DNA from: Firmicutes bacterium UBA3930
GTDB lineage: Bacteria > Bacillota > Clostridia > Caldicoprobacterales > Caldicoprobacteraceae
Direction of reading: 5' to 3'
Assembly: GCA_002385885.1 (NCBI GenBank)
Contig: DGEI01000011.1
Location: forward strand, 1-22,976
Length of the DNA stretch: 22,976 nt
In this document: positions 1-7,636 of the stretch, piece after piece
Layout of the letters: each line of letters opens with the position of its first letter
How positions within the stretch are numbered: position 1 is the stretch's first letter
The notes under the pieces: model-generated
Seen by the model: the letters and a program-made list of their open reading frames with translations, nothing else
What the model was told of the DNA's origin: nothing
The model's database searches: none
Position numbers and translations under genes: made by a program

Positions 1-2
1 TT

Positions 3-605
3 GTGGTAAGTAATGAGATATGGAAAGGCATTTTTGATGGCGTTGAGCAATCCTGGAATACTGCAAGCATGAATTTTGCTGCTGCAGATCCATATAAAGC
101 TGAGCAGGATATAATGCATATACTAATAGAGGCCGGTTTGCCGACCGGTAACCTGTATAATGCAGCAAAAAACTTACAGGCCGGCCGCAGTATCGTTACC
201 ATAATATCCATCTTCTCCTACGGGTTTATTGTATTGATATCGCTTATAAGCATTGCCAATGTGTTTAACACCATCTCCACCAATATAAACTTAAGGAGAA
301 TAGAGTTTGCCATGTTAAAATCGGTGGGTATGACCGACAGAAGTTTCAACAGAATGCTGAGCTACGAATGTATATTCTATGGGTTAAAAGCACTGTTTTT
401 CGGTCTGCCGGTCTCTGTGCTGGTTACCTGTCTGATTTATGTCAGTGTAGGACTTGGGGTTGAGCTCCCGTTCCGTTTACCAACAGGCAGTCTGGTGGTC
501 AGCATTATAAGTGTGTTTATTGTGGTCTTTAGCAGTATGATATATTCTATGAAAAGGATAAGGCATGAAAACATAATGGATGCAATAAAAAGCCAGAGCC
601 TATAG
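3..605 (+). CDS. FtsX/MacB-family ABC transporter permease, C-terminal part (5' end outside window)
   Basis: The reading frame is open to the left edge, so this is the 3' part of a longer gene; the GTG at position 3 need not be its start. The visible 200 residues have a hydrophobic segment at about 63-90, a short cytoplasmic stretch reading 'NLRRIEFAMLKSVGMT', then hydrophobic segments near 125-150 and 163-182, ending in a basic tail. That order and the 'R..EFA.L.S.GMT' coupling helix are typical of the C-terminal FtsX domain of MacB- or BceB-type permeases, which work with a separate ATPase to move lipids, peptides or antibiotics out of the membrane. The partner ATPase is not in the window, so the substrate cannot be guessed. 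No strong plus-strand terminator follows it. Confidence 0.85.
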   Translation: MVSNEIWKGIFDGVEQSWNTASMNFAAADPYKAEQDIMHILIEAGLPTGNLYNAAKNLQAGRSIVTIISIFSYGFIVLISLISIANVFNTISTNINLRRIEFAMLKSVGMTDRSFNRMLSYECIFYGLKALFFGLPVSVLVTCLIYVSVGLGVELPFRLPTGSLVVSIISVFIVVFSSMIYSMKRIRHENIMDAIKSQSL

Positions 606-737
606 GCATCTATATCTGGTATGCAATGAAGGACAAATGATAGGTTATGGAGAAAATAGGAGGCTGACTATGCTGAAAACTTGCGCAGGTGAAATATATG
701 TTATCGGACTTTTAAGGGATTGCAGGATAAAAGAGAT

Positions 738-775
738 AAAAAAACGAAACGCCGGTTTGTTGCCAAACCGGCGTT
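738..775 (-). terminator. Rho-independent terminator of the purine permease gene
   Basis: A perfect 12-bp stem (748-759 pairs with 764-775, arm AACGCCGGTTTG, loop TTGC) is followed on the minus strand by a run of seven T (738-744). It lies 56 nt past the permease stop codon. On the plus strand only CTATT follows, so it would stop the FtsX transcript less well. Confidence 0.9.
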
Positions 776-830
776 CTATTACCTTATATAATATAACAAT
801 GTTGAATAGACAGCCATCCTCAATATATCT

Positions 831-2249
831 CTAGATAAGGGCAAGTACGATGAAGTTTATGATAAACAGTATTGTGGATACTATTAAAATGGGATGGACT
901 TCTTTTAACTGCTTTTTGCATATCTTAACTATTAAGTAGAATAGAAATCCTGCTGCGATCCCGTAGGAAATATTGTAACACAAAGCCATGAATACCCCTG
1001 CAAAGAAGGAGGGGATTGCTTCGTTCAGCTCATCCCATTTAATCTCTTTAAACGCTGACATCATCATTATACCGACAACAATGAGGGCTGGTGCTGTTGC
1101 AGCAGCGGGAACCAGTCCTGCAACAGGAGCAAGAAATACGCAGGCCAACAGAAGCACTGCAGTAACAACGCTGGTAAGGCCGGTTCGGCCACCGACGCTT
1201 ATTCCTGCTGCGCTTTCAACATATGTTGTTGTATTGGATGTACCAAATAAGGCACCTACAGAGGTTGCAATTGCGTCGGCAAACAGAGCTTTGTCCATTT
1301 TGGACTTGAAACCGCTGCTGGTTTCCATGAGACGTATATCTTCTTCGGTGAATATGCCGCTCTGTCGTCCGGTACCTATAAAAGTACCGATGGTATCAAA
1401 AGTATCGGCAAGGCTGAAGGAGAAAATGGTGACGAGTACCAGAGGGAGCTTCGACGGATCGGAGAACAGGGACCCTAATCCCTCGGACCCCAGAGCCGCA
1501 CCGAAGGTAATACCCAGATCGGCGAAAGCAGAACCAAGACCGGTTGTTGTTCCAGCCTGTGATATATCTACCACTCCCATGGGAATTCCGATGATGGTGG
1601 TGGCGATAATTCCTATCAGGATTGCTCCCTTTACCTTGAATACAAGAAGAACAACAGTCAGAACGAGGCCGATTATAGCCAGAAGGACTGCCGGTTCATT
1701 AAGGGTTACAAGAGCGGGAACGGCGCTCGAGTCGGCAATAACGGTACCGCTGTCAAGAATAATGTTATGACCGGGATCAGAAGTAAAGTTTATAAGTCCG
1801 GCATTTTTGATTCCAATATATGCTATAAATATACCGATACCGCCGCCTATAGCGTTCTGCAGACTTACAGGAATTGATTTGATTATGGCTTTGCGGATCT
1901 TGGTTACGGTTATGATGATGTTGATAAGTCCGCAGAGGAAAACCATGGCAAGTGCCTGCTGCCAGCTAAACCCAAGCCCAAAACAAACGGTGTAGGTAAA
2001 AAAGGCATTCAGTCCCATACCGGGAGCCTGTGCGTAAGGAACGTTGGCAAAAAGGCCCATGACAAGGGTGCCAACAACTGCGGCAATGATAGTTGCAAGG
2101 AAAACAGCTCCCCAGGGCATGCCCGTTTGGGACAGAATAGCAGGATTAACAAAAATGATGTAAGATAATGCAAAAAAAGTAGTAAAGCCGGCCAGGATTT
2201 CGGTTGACACATTTGAGTTATTTTCGCTTATTTTAAAGTATCTGTCCAT
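831..2249 (-). CDS. pbuG: Guanine/hypoxanthine permease, NCS2 AzgA/PbuG-type
   Basis: A 472-residue integral membrane protein that imports purine bases by proton symport in its known relatives. It shows about a dozen hydrophobic segments and AzgA-branch hallmarks: 'AGFTTFFALSYIIFVNP' near residue 20, 'APGMGLNAFFTYTV' near 75, 'DTFDTIGTFIGTGRQSG' near 285 and 'SNTTTYVESAAGISVGGRTG' near 340. Its length is usual for PbuG/AzgA proteins. The ATG at 2249 follows a strong AAGGAGGAGG site. The gene stands alone, with its own promoter, a guanine-class aptamer and a terminator in the leader, so expression should fall when guanine or hypoxanthine is plentiful. This independently supports the substrate assignment. 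The long plus-strand frame across it is an antisense shadow. Confidence 0.95.
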   Translation of the reverse strand: MDRYFKISENNSNVSTEILAGFTTFFALSYIIFVNPAILSQTGMPWGAVFLATIIAAVVGTLVMGLFANVPYAQAPGMGLNAFFTYTVCFGLGFSWQQALAMVFLCGLINIIITVTKIRKAIIKSIPVSLQNAIGGGIGIFIAYIGIKNAGLINFTSDPGHNIILDSGTVIADSSAVPALVTLNEPAVLLAIIGLVLTVVLLVFKVKGAILIGIIATTIIGIPMGVVDISQAGTTTGLGSAFADLGITFGAALGSEGLGSLFSDPSKLPLVLVTIFSFSLADTFDTIGTFIGTGRQSGIFTEEDIRLMETSSGFKSKMDKALFADAIATSVGALFGTSNTTTYVESAAGISVGGRTGLTSVVTAVLLLACVFLAPVAGLVPAAATAPALIVVGIMMMSAFKEIKWDELNEAIPSFFAGVFMALCYNISYGIAAGFLFYLIVKICKKQLKEVHPILIVSTILFIINFIVLALI

Positions 2250-2275
2250 GAAGAAACCTCCTCCTTAGTTTTTAT

Positions 2276-2292
2276 CACCGACATATGCGGTG
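2276..2292 (-). repeat. Small stem-loop just upstream of the permease ribosome binding site
   Basis: CACCG (2276-2280) and CGGTG (2288-2292) form a 5-bp stem with a 7-nt loop, between the leader terminator and the AAGGAGGAGG site. No T run follows, so it is not a terminator. It may shape the 5' end of the ribosome-binding region; its function is unknown. Confidence 0.4.
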
Positions 2293-2299
2293 TTTCACC

Positions 2300-2332
2300 A
2301 AATAAAAAGGCAATTGGCTTTCACCAATCACC
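2300..2332 (-). terminator. Riboswitch expression-platform terminator
   Basis: Read on the minus strand, GGTGATTGG (2324-2332) pairs with CCAATTGCC (2309-2317) around a TGAAAG loop, giving 9 pairs including G-U, followed directly by TTTTTATTT (2300-2308). It lies between the guanine aptamer and the permease start. The bottom of its 5' arm overlaps a segment (2330-2343) that can instead pair with the aptamer, as expected for a ligand-controlled terminator. Confidence 0.85.
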
Positions 2333-2421
2333 GTAAATTCGACAATAAACGCAATAGGCAGCAATCAATGGGACTCCTGTTATTGCTCTGATATTCAGGA
2401 TACTCATATTTGCGTAATCGC

Positions 2422-2488
2422 CCAATAGTCGAACAATTTACGGTTGTCCGGTAGAAACTTAAGGCCCATATTGCCTTAATTATATTGG
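2422..2488 (-). promoter_or_regulatory. Guanine (purine) riboswitch aptamer
   Basis: All parts of the purine aptamer are visible on the minus strand. P1 is CCAATA (2483-2488) with TATTGG (2422-2427). P2 is TTAAGGC/GCCTTAA with the 7-nt loop AATATGG. Next is the invariant GTTTCTACC joining segment. P3 is CGGACAA/TTGTTCG with loop CCGTAAA. The 67-nt length equals the classic aptamer. The discriminator base before P1 (…CGAC-TATTGG) is C, the specificity base for guanine/hypoxanthine rather than adenine in this family. It controls the purine permease downstream. Confidence 0.95.
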
Positions 2489-2508
2489 TGATTTAATTTT
2501 ATGTTCAT

Positions 2509-2537
2509 ATTATACCGTATATTCTAAAGAATTTCAA
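2509..2537 (-). promoter_or_regulatory. Sigma-A promoter of the purine permease
   Basis: On the minus strand TTGAAA (2532-2537) and a perfect TATAAT (2509-2514) are separated by 17 nt. The predicted transcript start near 2502 lies about 14 nt before the riboswitch aptamer, so the whole aptamer is in the leader. Confidence 0.8.
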
Positions 2538-2702
2538 TTACAATTTTTGTTTTGTTACAATCTTTTAAACAGGAAAATCATGAAATAATTATATATTATG
2601 TATACGTATAAATTAATACTATTATACGAGATTTTGCAAAAACTTGTTTTAAATATCCATATGTTAAGTCAGAAGGCAGAATATAAGGCTTATTATATTT
2701 AT

Positions 2703-2716
2703 AAAAGCTGGCTTTT
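2703..2716. repeat. Palindrome next to the livJ promoter (possible operator)
   Basis: AAAAGC-TG-GCTTTT is a perfect 6-2-6 palindrome ending 5 nt before the livJ -35 box. The position suits a regulator that activates or blocks RNA polymerase. I do not recognise it as a CodY, LexA or catabolite-control site. Confidence 0.4.
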
Positions 2717-2721
2717 AGTTA

Positions 2722-2751
2722 TTGACACGGTGATGAGTGTTATAGTATTAT
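2722..2751 (+). promoter_or_regulatory. Sigma-A promoter of livJ
   Basis: Consensus TTGACA (2722-2727) and TATTAT (2746-2751) are separated by 18 nt. The transcript would start near 2758, leaving a leader of only about 20 nt with an AGAGGGAG ribosome binding site. Confidence 0.75.
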
Positions 2752-2779
2752 TTATAAAAATACAGAGGGAGTGAATAAT

Positions 2780-3928
2780 ATGAAAAAAGTATGCATTATT
2801 ATGCTGTTGATCTTGAGTATGGTATTTGCTGTAAGCTGTTCCAAATCAGACAGCGATACAATTAAAATCGGTGTTAACTATGAATTATCCGGCGGCGTTG
2901 CTACCTATGGTCAGAGTTCCGTTGAGGGTATAGAGCTCGCTATTGAACAGATTAATGAAGCGGGCGGGGTAAAAGGTAAAAAGATTGAACTTGTTAAGTA
3001 TGATACCAAATCTGAGCCATCTGAAGCTACTACTCTGGCAACCAGATTGATGACCCAGGACAAAGTAGTTGCCGTCTTGGGCCCTGCGACTTCCGGGTCG
3101 TTTATGGCGACGATACCGGTAGCCAATCAGAATAAGGTACCGGTTGTTTCAGGTTCTGCCACTGCCGATGTTGTAACGGTGGATGACAGCGGAAAAGTGC
3201 AGGAATATGCATTCAGAATTTGTTTTACTGATACACAGCAGGGTACGGGTATAACTAAATTTGCCCTTGAAAATCTAAACGCCAAACAGGCCGTTATTAT
3301 CATGGACAGCTCAAGCGATTATGCAACCGGTCTTGCTGATAACTTCACAAAAGTATTTGAAGAAGGCGGCGGTACCATTGTTGCAAAAGAAGCTTATGTT
3401 GGCGGAGATACAGATTTTAATGCCATACTTACCAGCATAAAGAATAAAGAATTTGATGTCATATTTATTCCGGGATACTATAATGAAGCCGGTCTCATCA
3501 TTAAGCAGGCCCGGACACAGGGAATTGATGTACCAATCTTAGGGGCTGACGGTTTTGATTCTCCTGTGTTACTTGATTTGGCCGGAGCCGAAGCTCTTAA
3601 CAAGGTCTATTTCTCAAATCACTATTCATCGGCAGAACCAAGTGATGTAGTTTCTGATTTTATAGAGAGCTTCAATAAAAAATACAATAAAGAGCCGGAT
3701 GCATTCAATGCGCTTGGATATGATCTTGGCAAATTTGTTGCTGATGCTATAGAGCGTGCCGAAAAGATTGATGGTGAGTCTGTCAAAAAGGCATTGGAAT
3801 CAACCAAAAACTTTGAAGGTGTTACAGGGACTTTCAGCATAGATGAAAATCACAATGTGGTCAAGGATATAATTGTCATAGAATTGAAGGACGGAAAACA
3901 GCATTCTACTTATAAGGTCAGCAACTAA
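2780..3928 (+). CDS. livJ: Branched-chain amino acid ABC transporter, substrate-binding lipoprotein
   Basis: The 382-residue extracellular binding protein of a HAAT-type transporter (Peripla_BP_6 fold), which should capture leucine, isoleucine, valine or similar amino acids. A signal peptide (residues 1-19, KK followed by a hydrophobic core) ends in a lipobox-like AVS-C with Cys20 as the lipidation site. The mature part begins with 'TIKIGVNYELSG' and 'SVEGIELAIEQINEAGG', the usual first strand and helix of Leu/Ile/Val-binding proteins, followed by 'AVLGPATSG' and 'VPVVSGSAT', which contribute to the ligand cleft. An upstream GTG at 2771 directly abuts the ribosome binding site, so the ATG at 2780 is the better start. 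It has its own promoter and a strong terminator, so it can be made in excess over the membrane parts. Confidence 0.92.
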   Translation: MKKVCIIMLLILSMVFAVSCSKSDSDTIKIGVNYELSGGVATYGQSSVEGIELAIEQINEAGGVKGKKIELVKYDTKSEPSEATTLATRLMTQDKVVAVLGPATSGSFMATIPVANQNKVPVVSGSATADVVTVDDSGKVQEYAFRICFTDTQQGTGITKFALENLNAKQAVIIMDSSSDYATGLADNFTKVFEEGGGTIVAKEAYVGGDTDFNAILTSIKNKEFDVIFIPGYYNEAGLIIKQARTQGIDVPILGADGFDSPVLLDLAGAEALNKVYFSNHYSSAEPSDVVSDFIESFNKKYNKEPDAFNALGYDLGKFVADAIERAEKIDGESVKKALESTKNFEGVTGTFSIDENHNVVKDIIVIELKDGKQHSTYKVSN

Positions 3929-3978
3929 TTTTTAGTCCATCAATGAATAATGAAAAATTATTATATTTGTAGCTATGT

Positions 3979-4025
3979 GTATATAAGTGAGGGCACTGTT
4001 GTGTTCTCACTTATATACGTTTTTG
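3979..4025 (+). terminator. Terminator after livJ
   Basis: A perfect 13-bp stem, GTATATAAGTGAG (3979-3991) with CTCACTTATATAC (4006-4018), is followed by GTTTTTG. The 14-nt loop itself can pair CAC with GTG. It lies 50 nt past the livJ stop and should separate most livJ transcripts from livHMGF. Confidence 0.85.
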
Positions 4026-4123
4026 TGAGCATGTACAGGTTGTTTATTGATAATTTATAGATTGGCAGTAAAAATCAGCATTTGCCAGGGACGGGATAAA
4101 AGGATTCATTGTTTCCGGATATA

Positions 4124-4152
4124 TTGCAGGCCTCTGTTTACCGTGATATAAT
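4124..4152 (+). promoter_or_regulatory. Second promoter, for livHMGF and the CBS-ACT gene
   Basis: TTGCAG (4124-4129), 17 nt, then TATAAT (4147-4152) with the extended -10 dinucleotide TG one base upstream. It lies after the livJ terminator and about 135 nt before livH. ACTCA-6-TGAGT (4163-4178) overlaps the region just past the expected transcript start near 4159 and could be an operator. Confidence 0.7.
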
Positions 4153-4191
4153 ACATTCATAAACTCAAAATGATGAGTATAGCATCTGCAG

Positions 4192-4227
4192 CTATATATA
4201 GCAGCAATCAGTTTTTGCTATATATAG
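4192..4227 (+). repeat. 12-bp inverted repeat in the livH leader
   Basis: CTATATATAGCA (4192-4203) pairs perfectly with TGCTATATATAG (4216-4227). Each arm also contains the self-complementary CTATATATAG. No T run follows the second arm on the plus strand, so it is not a plain terminator. Operator, leader-RNA fold or transcript-stabilising hairpin are all possible. Between livJ (ends 3928) and livH (starts 4288), I see only this element, the terminator and the promoter. Confidence 0.5.
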
Positions 4228-4287
4228 TGTCCTGAATACCGCAATATCTATATAAATCAAACTTGCGTTCGAAAGAAGGGAAGTCGG

Positions 4288-5172
4288 GTGGAACAACTGA
4301 TACAACAGATTATCAATGGTATATCTTTGGGAAGTATATATGCCCTTATCGCTCTTGGTTATACAATGGTATATGGTATTATAAAATTAATTAATTTTGC
4401 ACATTGTGACATATACATGATAGGTGCATATATTGGCTATGTTTGTATGTCAAAGCTGGGTTTAGGTTTTTTGCCCTCCCTGTTAGCCTCCATGCTGTTT
4501 TGCACGGTTCTGGGAATTACAATTGAGAGAATTGCGTACAGACCTTTAAGGAATGCTACAAGGATTGCTGCTTTGATTACAGCTATAGGCGTTTCGCTTT
4601 TCCTGGAATATACCACCATGTTCTTTGCCTCTGCCAATGTCAGAACATATCCTTCTATGACGGGTTTTATGGCAAAGACATATAAAATTGGAGATATTGT
4701 TATTTCCACACAACAAATTCTTATTGCAGTTATTACTGTTATTCTGATGGTACTATTACAAGTAATTGTCAAGAAAACAAAGATCGGGAAGGCGATGCGA
4801 GCTGTTTCCATGGATAAAGACGCTGCCGAACTGATGGGTATTAATGTAGATACTACCATTTCCTTCACCTTTGCTTTGGGATCTGCTCTTGCCGGGGCTG
4901 CAGGAATTTTAGTCGGTATATATTATAATTCTATTAATCCTTTAATGGGCGTTTTGCCCGGACTTAAGGCATTTGTTGCTGCTGTTTTTGGCGGCATTGG
5001 CATCATTCCGGGCGCTATGTTAGGCGGGTATGTAATTGGAATTATTGAAGTTTTTGTTTCAGGGTACGGTTATTCAATGTACAGGGATGCAGTGGTGTTT
5101 GCTATCCTTATTCTGATTCTCATTGTAAGGCCTGCAGGGCTGCTGGGGAAAAACACTGGAGAGAAGGTGTAA
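4288..5172 (+). CDS. livH: Branched-chain amino acid ABC transporter permease LivH
   Basis: A 294-residue membrane protein (BPD_transp_2 fold) with about eight hydrophobic segments. The N-terminus 'GISLGSIYALIALGYTMVYG' followed by 'INFAHCDIYMIGAY' is the LivH signature. The cytoplasmic segment 'AVSMDKDAAELMGINVD' around residues 172-188 is the loop that contacts the ATPases. It pairs with LivM to form the membrane channel. The GTG start has GAAGGG about 7 nt upstream. The next gene follows after 3 nt. Confidence 0.93.
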   Translation: MEQLIQQIINGISLGSIYALIALGYTMVYGIIKLINFAHCDIYMIGAYIGYVCMSKLGLGFLPSLLASMLFCTVLGITIERIAYRPLRNATRIAALITAIGVSLFLEYTTMFFASANVRTYPSMTGFMAKTYKIGDIVISTQQILIAVITVILMVLLQVIVKKTKIGKAMRAVSMDKDAAELMGINVDTTISFTFALGSALAGAAGILVGIYYNSINPLMGVLPGLKAFVAAVFGGIGIIPGAMLGGYVIGIIEVFVSGYGYSMYRDAVVFAILILILIVRPAGLLGKNTGEKV

Positions 5173-5175
5173 GTA

Positions 5176-6147
5176 GTGAGAGGAATATTAAACAAGCAGT
5201 TAACGCAAAGGATTATTTTTATGCTGCTCGCCTACGCTATTGTCCAGCTGTTAGTATCGACAAATATTATAAACGCTTATCTCCAGGCAACGCTGGTTAC
5301 AATTTGTATAAATATTATATTAGCAGTCAGCCTTAATTTGATAACCGGTTTTACCGGCCAGTTCTCCTTAGGACATGCTGGATTTATGTCAATTGGTGCA
5401 TATACATGTGCATTAATAACCATGAGAGTGCCTACCATTGCAGGGTTTCTTGCAGGAGTGTTAATGGGTGCTGTAATGGCTGCGCTTGTTGGGTTTTTGG
5501 TTGGTTTGCCCACTTTGCGTTTACGTGGTGATTATCTTGCTATTGCAACCCTGGGGATGTCAGAAATTATCCGTATTGTATTTATAAATTTGGACAGTAT
5601 CACAAACGGTGCGGCGGGCTTAAATGATATCCCCCGTTTTGTTAACTGGCCATGGTTGTATGTATTTGTAGCGGGTACCATCCTGCTGATTAGAAATCTA
5701 TTGAAATCTTCTCATGGAAGGGCATGTATTGCTATCCGTGAGGATGAAATTGCTGCCGAAGCCATGGGAATAAATACTACAAAGTATAAAGTTCTGGCAT
5801 TTATAATCGGAGCTTTTTGCGCAGGTATAGCAGGAGCCCTTTATTCCTCATACTTTTATTATATAAAACCCGATTTATTCGGATTCTTAAAGTCGGTTGA
5901 TATACTGGTTATTGTAGTACTCGGTGGATTAGGGAGTATTTCCGGTTCTGTTCTGGCTGCTGTTTTATTGGCCGTTGTGTCTACTTACTTTCAATCTTTT
6001 CCGGAAATCCGTATGATTTTATATGCACTGATATTAGTTATAATCATGATATTCCGTCCCCAGGGCTTGTTGGGTTCAAAGGAAATTTCAATCTCCATGT
6101 TTAACAGGATGGGCAAGTTATTCGCATTTGGGAAGGGAGAAAAATAA
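5176..6147 (+). CDS. livM: Branched-chain amino acid ABC transporter permease LivM
   Basis: A 323-residue second membrane subunit with several hydrophobic segments. It carries the LivM hallmark 'LNLITGFTGQFSLGHAGFM' near residues 53-72, and 'AIREDEIAAEAMGINTTKYK' near 190-210, the ATPase-coupling loop. The ending 'RPQGLLGSKE' is typical of this family. It begins with GTG 3 nt after the livH stop, with GAGAAGGTG as the ribosome binding site inside the end of livH. The livG start lies 2 nt after its stop, so translation of the set is coupled. Confidence 0.93.
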   Translation: MRGILNKQLTQRIIFMLLAYAIVQLLVSTNIINAYLQATLVTICINIILAVSLNLITGFTGQFSLGHAGFMSIGAYTCALITMRVPTIAGFLAGVLMGAVMAALVGFLVGLPTLRLRGDYLAIATLGMSEIIRIVFINLDSITNGAAGLNDIPRFVNWPWLYVFVAGTILLIRNLLKSSHGRACIAIREDEIAAEAMGINTTKYKVLAFIIGAFCAGIAGALYSSYFYYIKPDLFGFLKSVDILVIVVLGGLGSISGSVLAAVLLAVVSTYFQSFPEIRMILYALILVIIMIFRPQGLLGSKEISISMFNRMGKLFAFGKGEK

Positions 6148-6149
6148 AT

Positions 6150-6935
6150 ATGCAATTATTGGCTATAGAGAAACTAACCAAGTCATTCGGCGGATTAACT
6201 GCTGTTTTGAATGTAAATATAGAGCTGCAGCAGGGTGAATTGATTGGTTTAATCGGTCCCAATGGTGCGGGAAAAACTACCGTGTTTAATCTTCTTACCG
6301 GTGTTTATGTACCTACCAGCGGTAATATAACATTCTGCAAAGATGATAGCAAGATATCATTACACGGATTGAGGCCGCATAAAATATGTAAAGAAGGAGT
6401 AGCGAGGACATTTCAGAATATACGCCTGTTCAGGGATTTAACCGTGTTTGACAATGTACGGATTGCTATGCACAAAAATGTTAAGTATGGACTGCTGGCA
6501 AGCCTTCTGCACTCGCCCTCCTATCGCAGAGAAGAAAAAACAATTGCCGATGCAAGTATGGAATTGCTTAAAATATTTAACCTTGATGAAAAAAAGGATG
6601 AATACGCAAAAAATCTGCCCTATGGAGAGCAACGCCATCTGGAGATAGCCAGGGCATTGGCTACCAATCCTGAATTATTGCTGTTGGACGAACCGGCTGC
6701 AGGTATGAATCCTGCCGAGACTGCCCAGCTTACTGAGCTTATCAAATGGATACGGGAGAAGTTCAATTTAACCATACTGTTGATTGAACATGATATGTCT
6801 GTGGTAATGAAGATATGCGAGCGCATATATGTGTTAGACTACGGCATATTAATTGCTGAAGGTACTCCGGATGAAATAAGGTCCAACCCGAGGGTCATAG
6901 AGGCGTATTTGGGGGAGGATGTTAGCAATGCTTGA
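6150..6935 (+). CDS. livG: Branched-chain amino acid ABC transporter ATP-binding protein LivG
   Basis: A 261-residue cytoplasmic ATPase. Visible parts are Walker A GPNGAGKT (36-43), Q-loop Gln89 in 'ARTFQNIRLF', a signature of the LivG form YGEQR (158-162), Walker B LLLLDEP (176-182) and H-loop His214 in 'IEHDM'. All catalytic residues are present. The end 'IRSNPRVIEAYLGED' is the usual LivG tail. Its stop codon overlaps the start of livF by 8 nt. LivG and LivF form the ATPase pair driving LivHM. Confidence 0.95.
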   Translation: MQLLAIEKLTKSFGGLTAVLNVNIELQQGELIGLIGPNGAGKTTVFNLLTGVYVPTSGNITFCKDDSKISLHGLRPHKICKEGVARTFQNIRLFRDLTVFDNVRIAMHKNVKYGLLASLLHSPSYRREEKTIADASMELLKIFNLDEKKDEYAKNLPYGEQRHLEIARALATNPELLLLDEPAAGMNPAETAQLTELIKWIREKFNLTILLIEHDMSVVMKICERIYVLDYGILIAEGTPDEIRSNPRVIEAYLGEDVSNA

Positions 6936-7632
6936 GATTAATAACCTAAACGTGCATTTTGGAGTCATACATGCCTTAAAAGGCATTTCTTTAACTGTTA
7001 ATGATGGAGAAATTGTGACCCTGATTGGTGCCAACGGTGCAGGAAAGACAACAACTTTGCGTACTATTTCAGGTTTAAAAAAGCCTACCAGCGGCGATAT
7101 CATTCTGAATGGTGAAAACATTACAGGTATGTCTGCCCAGCAAAGGGTTAACAAGGGTATTTCCCATGCGCCTGAGGGACGGCGGGTTTTTCCGGCTATG
7201 ACGGTTTTGGAGAATCTTGAGATGGGTGCATATCTAAGGAAAGACAAACCGGAAATAGCCAGGGACCTAAAGATGGTATATGACCTTTTTCCGGTTCTTT
7301 CGGACCGGCAAAAGCAGCCGGCAGGAACCTTATCGGGTGGGGAGCAGCAGATGCTGGCTATAGGCAGAGCGCTGATGAGCCGGCCTAAAATTCTTTTGCT
7401 GGATGAACCGTCAATGGGCCTTGCACCCTTGTTGGTTCAGGAAATTTTTAATATAATAAGAGGTGTAAACAAGGCGGGTACAACCGTGCTGCTGGTTGAA
7501 CAGAATGCCATGATGGCATTGCAGATAGCCCACCGTGCGTATGTTATGGAAACCGGCTCCATTGTTCTGCATGGGACCGGAGAAGAGCTTCTGCAAAGCG
7601 ATCAGGTCAAAAAAGCCTATTTAGGGGGGTAA
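6928..7632 (+). CDS. livF: Branched-chain amino acid ABC transporter ATP-binding protein LivF
   Basis: The second ATPase of the transporter, 234 residues from the ATG at 6928. The earlier in-frame ATG at 6919 directly touches the GGGGGAGG ribosome binding site, so the second ATG at 9 nt spacing is preferred and restores the family N-terminus 'MLEINNLNVHFG'. Motifs: Walker A GANGAGKT (34-41), LSGGEQQ (about 135-141), Walker B LLLDEPSMGLAP, and 'LLVEQNA', where the H-loop position is Gln. The last trait is normal for LivF and not a defect. The tail 'VKKAYLGG' is typical. Confidence 0.94.
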   Translation: MLEINNLNVHFGVIHALKGISLTVNDGEIVTLIGANGAGKTTTLRTISGLKKPTSGDIILNGENITGMSAQQRVNKGISHAPEGRRVFPAMTVLENLEMGAYLRKDKPEIARDLKMVYDLFPVLSDRQKQPAGTLSGGEQQMLAIGRALMSRPKILLLDEPSMGLAPLLVQEIFNIIRGVNKAGTTVLLVEQNAMMALQIAHRAYVMETGSIVLHGTGEELLQSDQVKKAYLGG

Positions 7633-7636
7633 GACA

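Noticed and set aside
637..834. 65-codon plus-strand open frame
   Set aside because: It runs through the permease terminator hairpin, has no ribosome binding site and no recognisable protein features.
988..1770. Long plus-strand open frame of 260 codons
   Set aside because: It is antisense to the purine permease gene, whose homology, ribosome binding site, riboswitch and terminator are clear; the predicted protein looks like no family and has no ribosome binding site.
2521..2600. CodY box near the livJ/permease spacer
   Set aside because: The AT-rich stretches around 2530 and 2565 differ from AATTTTCWGAAAATT at too many positions.
4270..4300. T-box like GGGTGGAA motif before livH
   Set aside because: It is simply the ribosome binding site, GTG start and first codon; no specifier stem, antiterminator or ACCGCG sequence is present.
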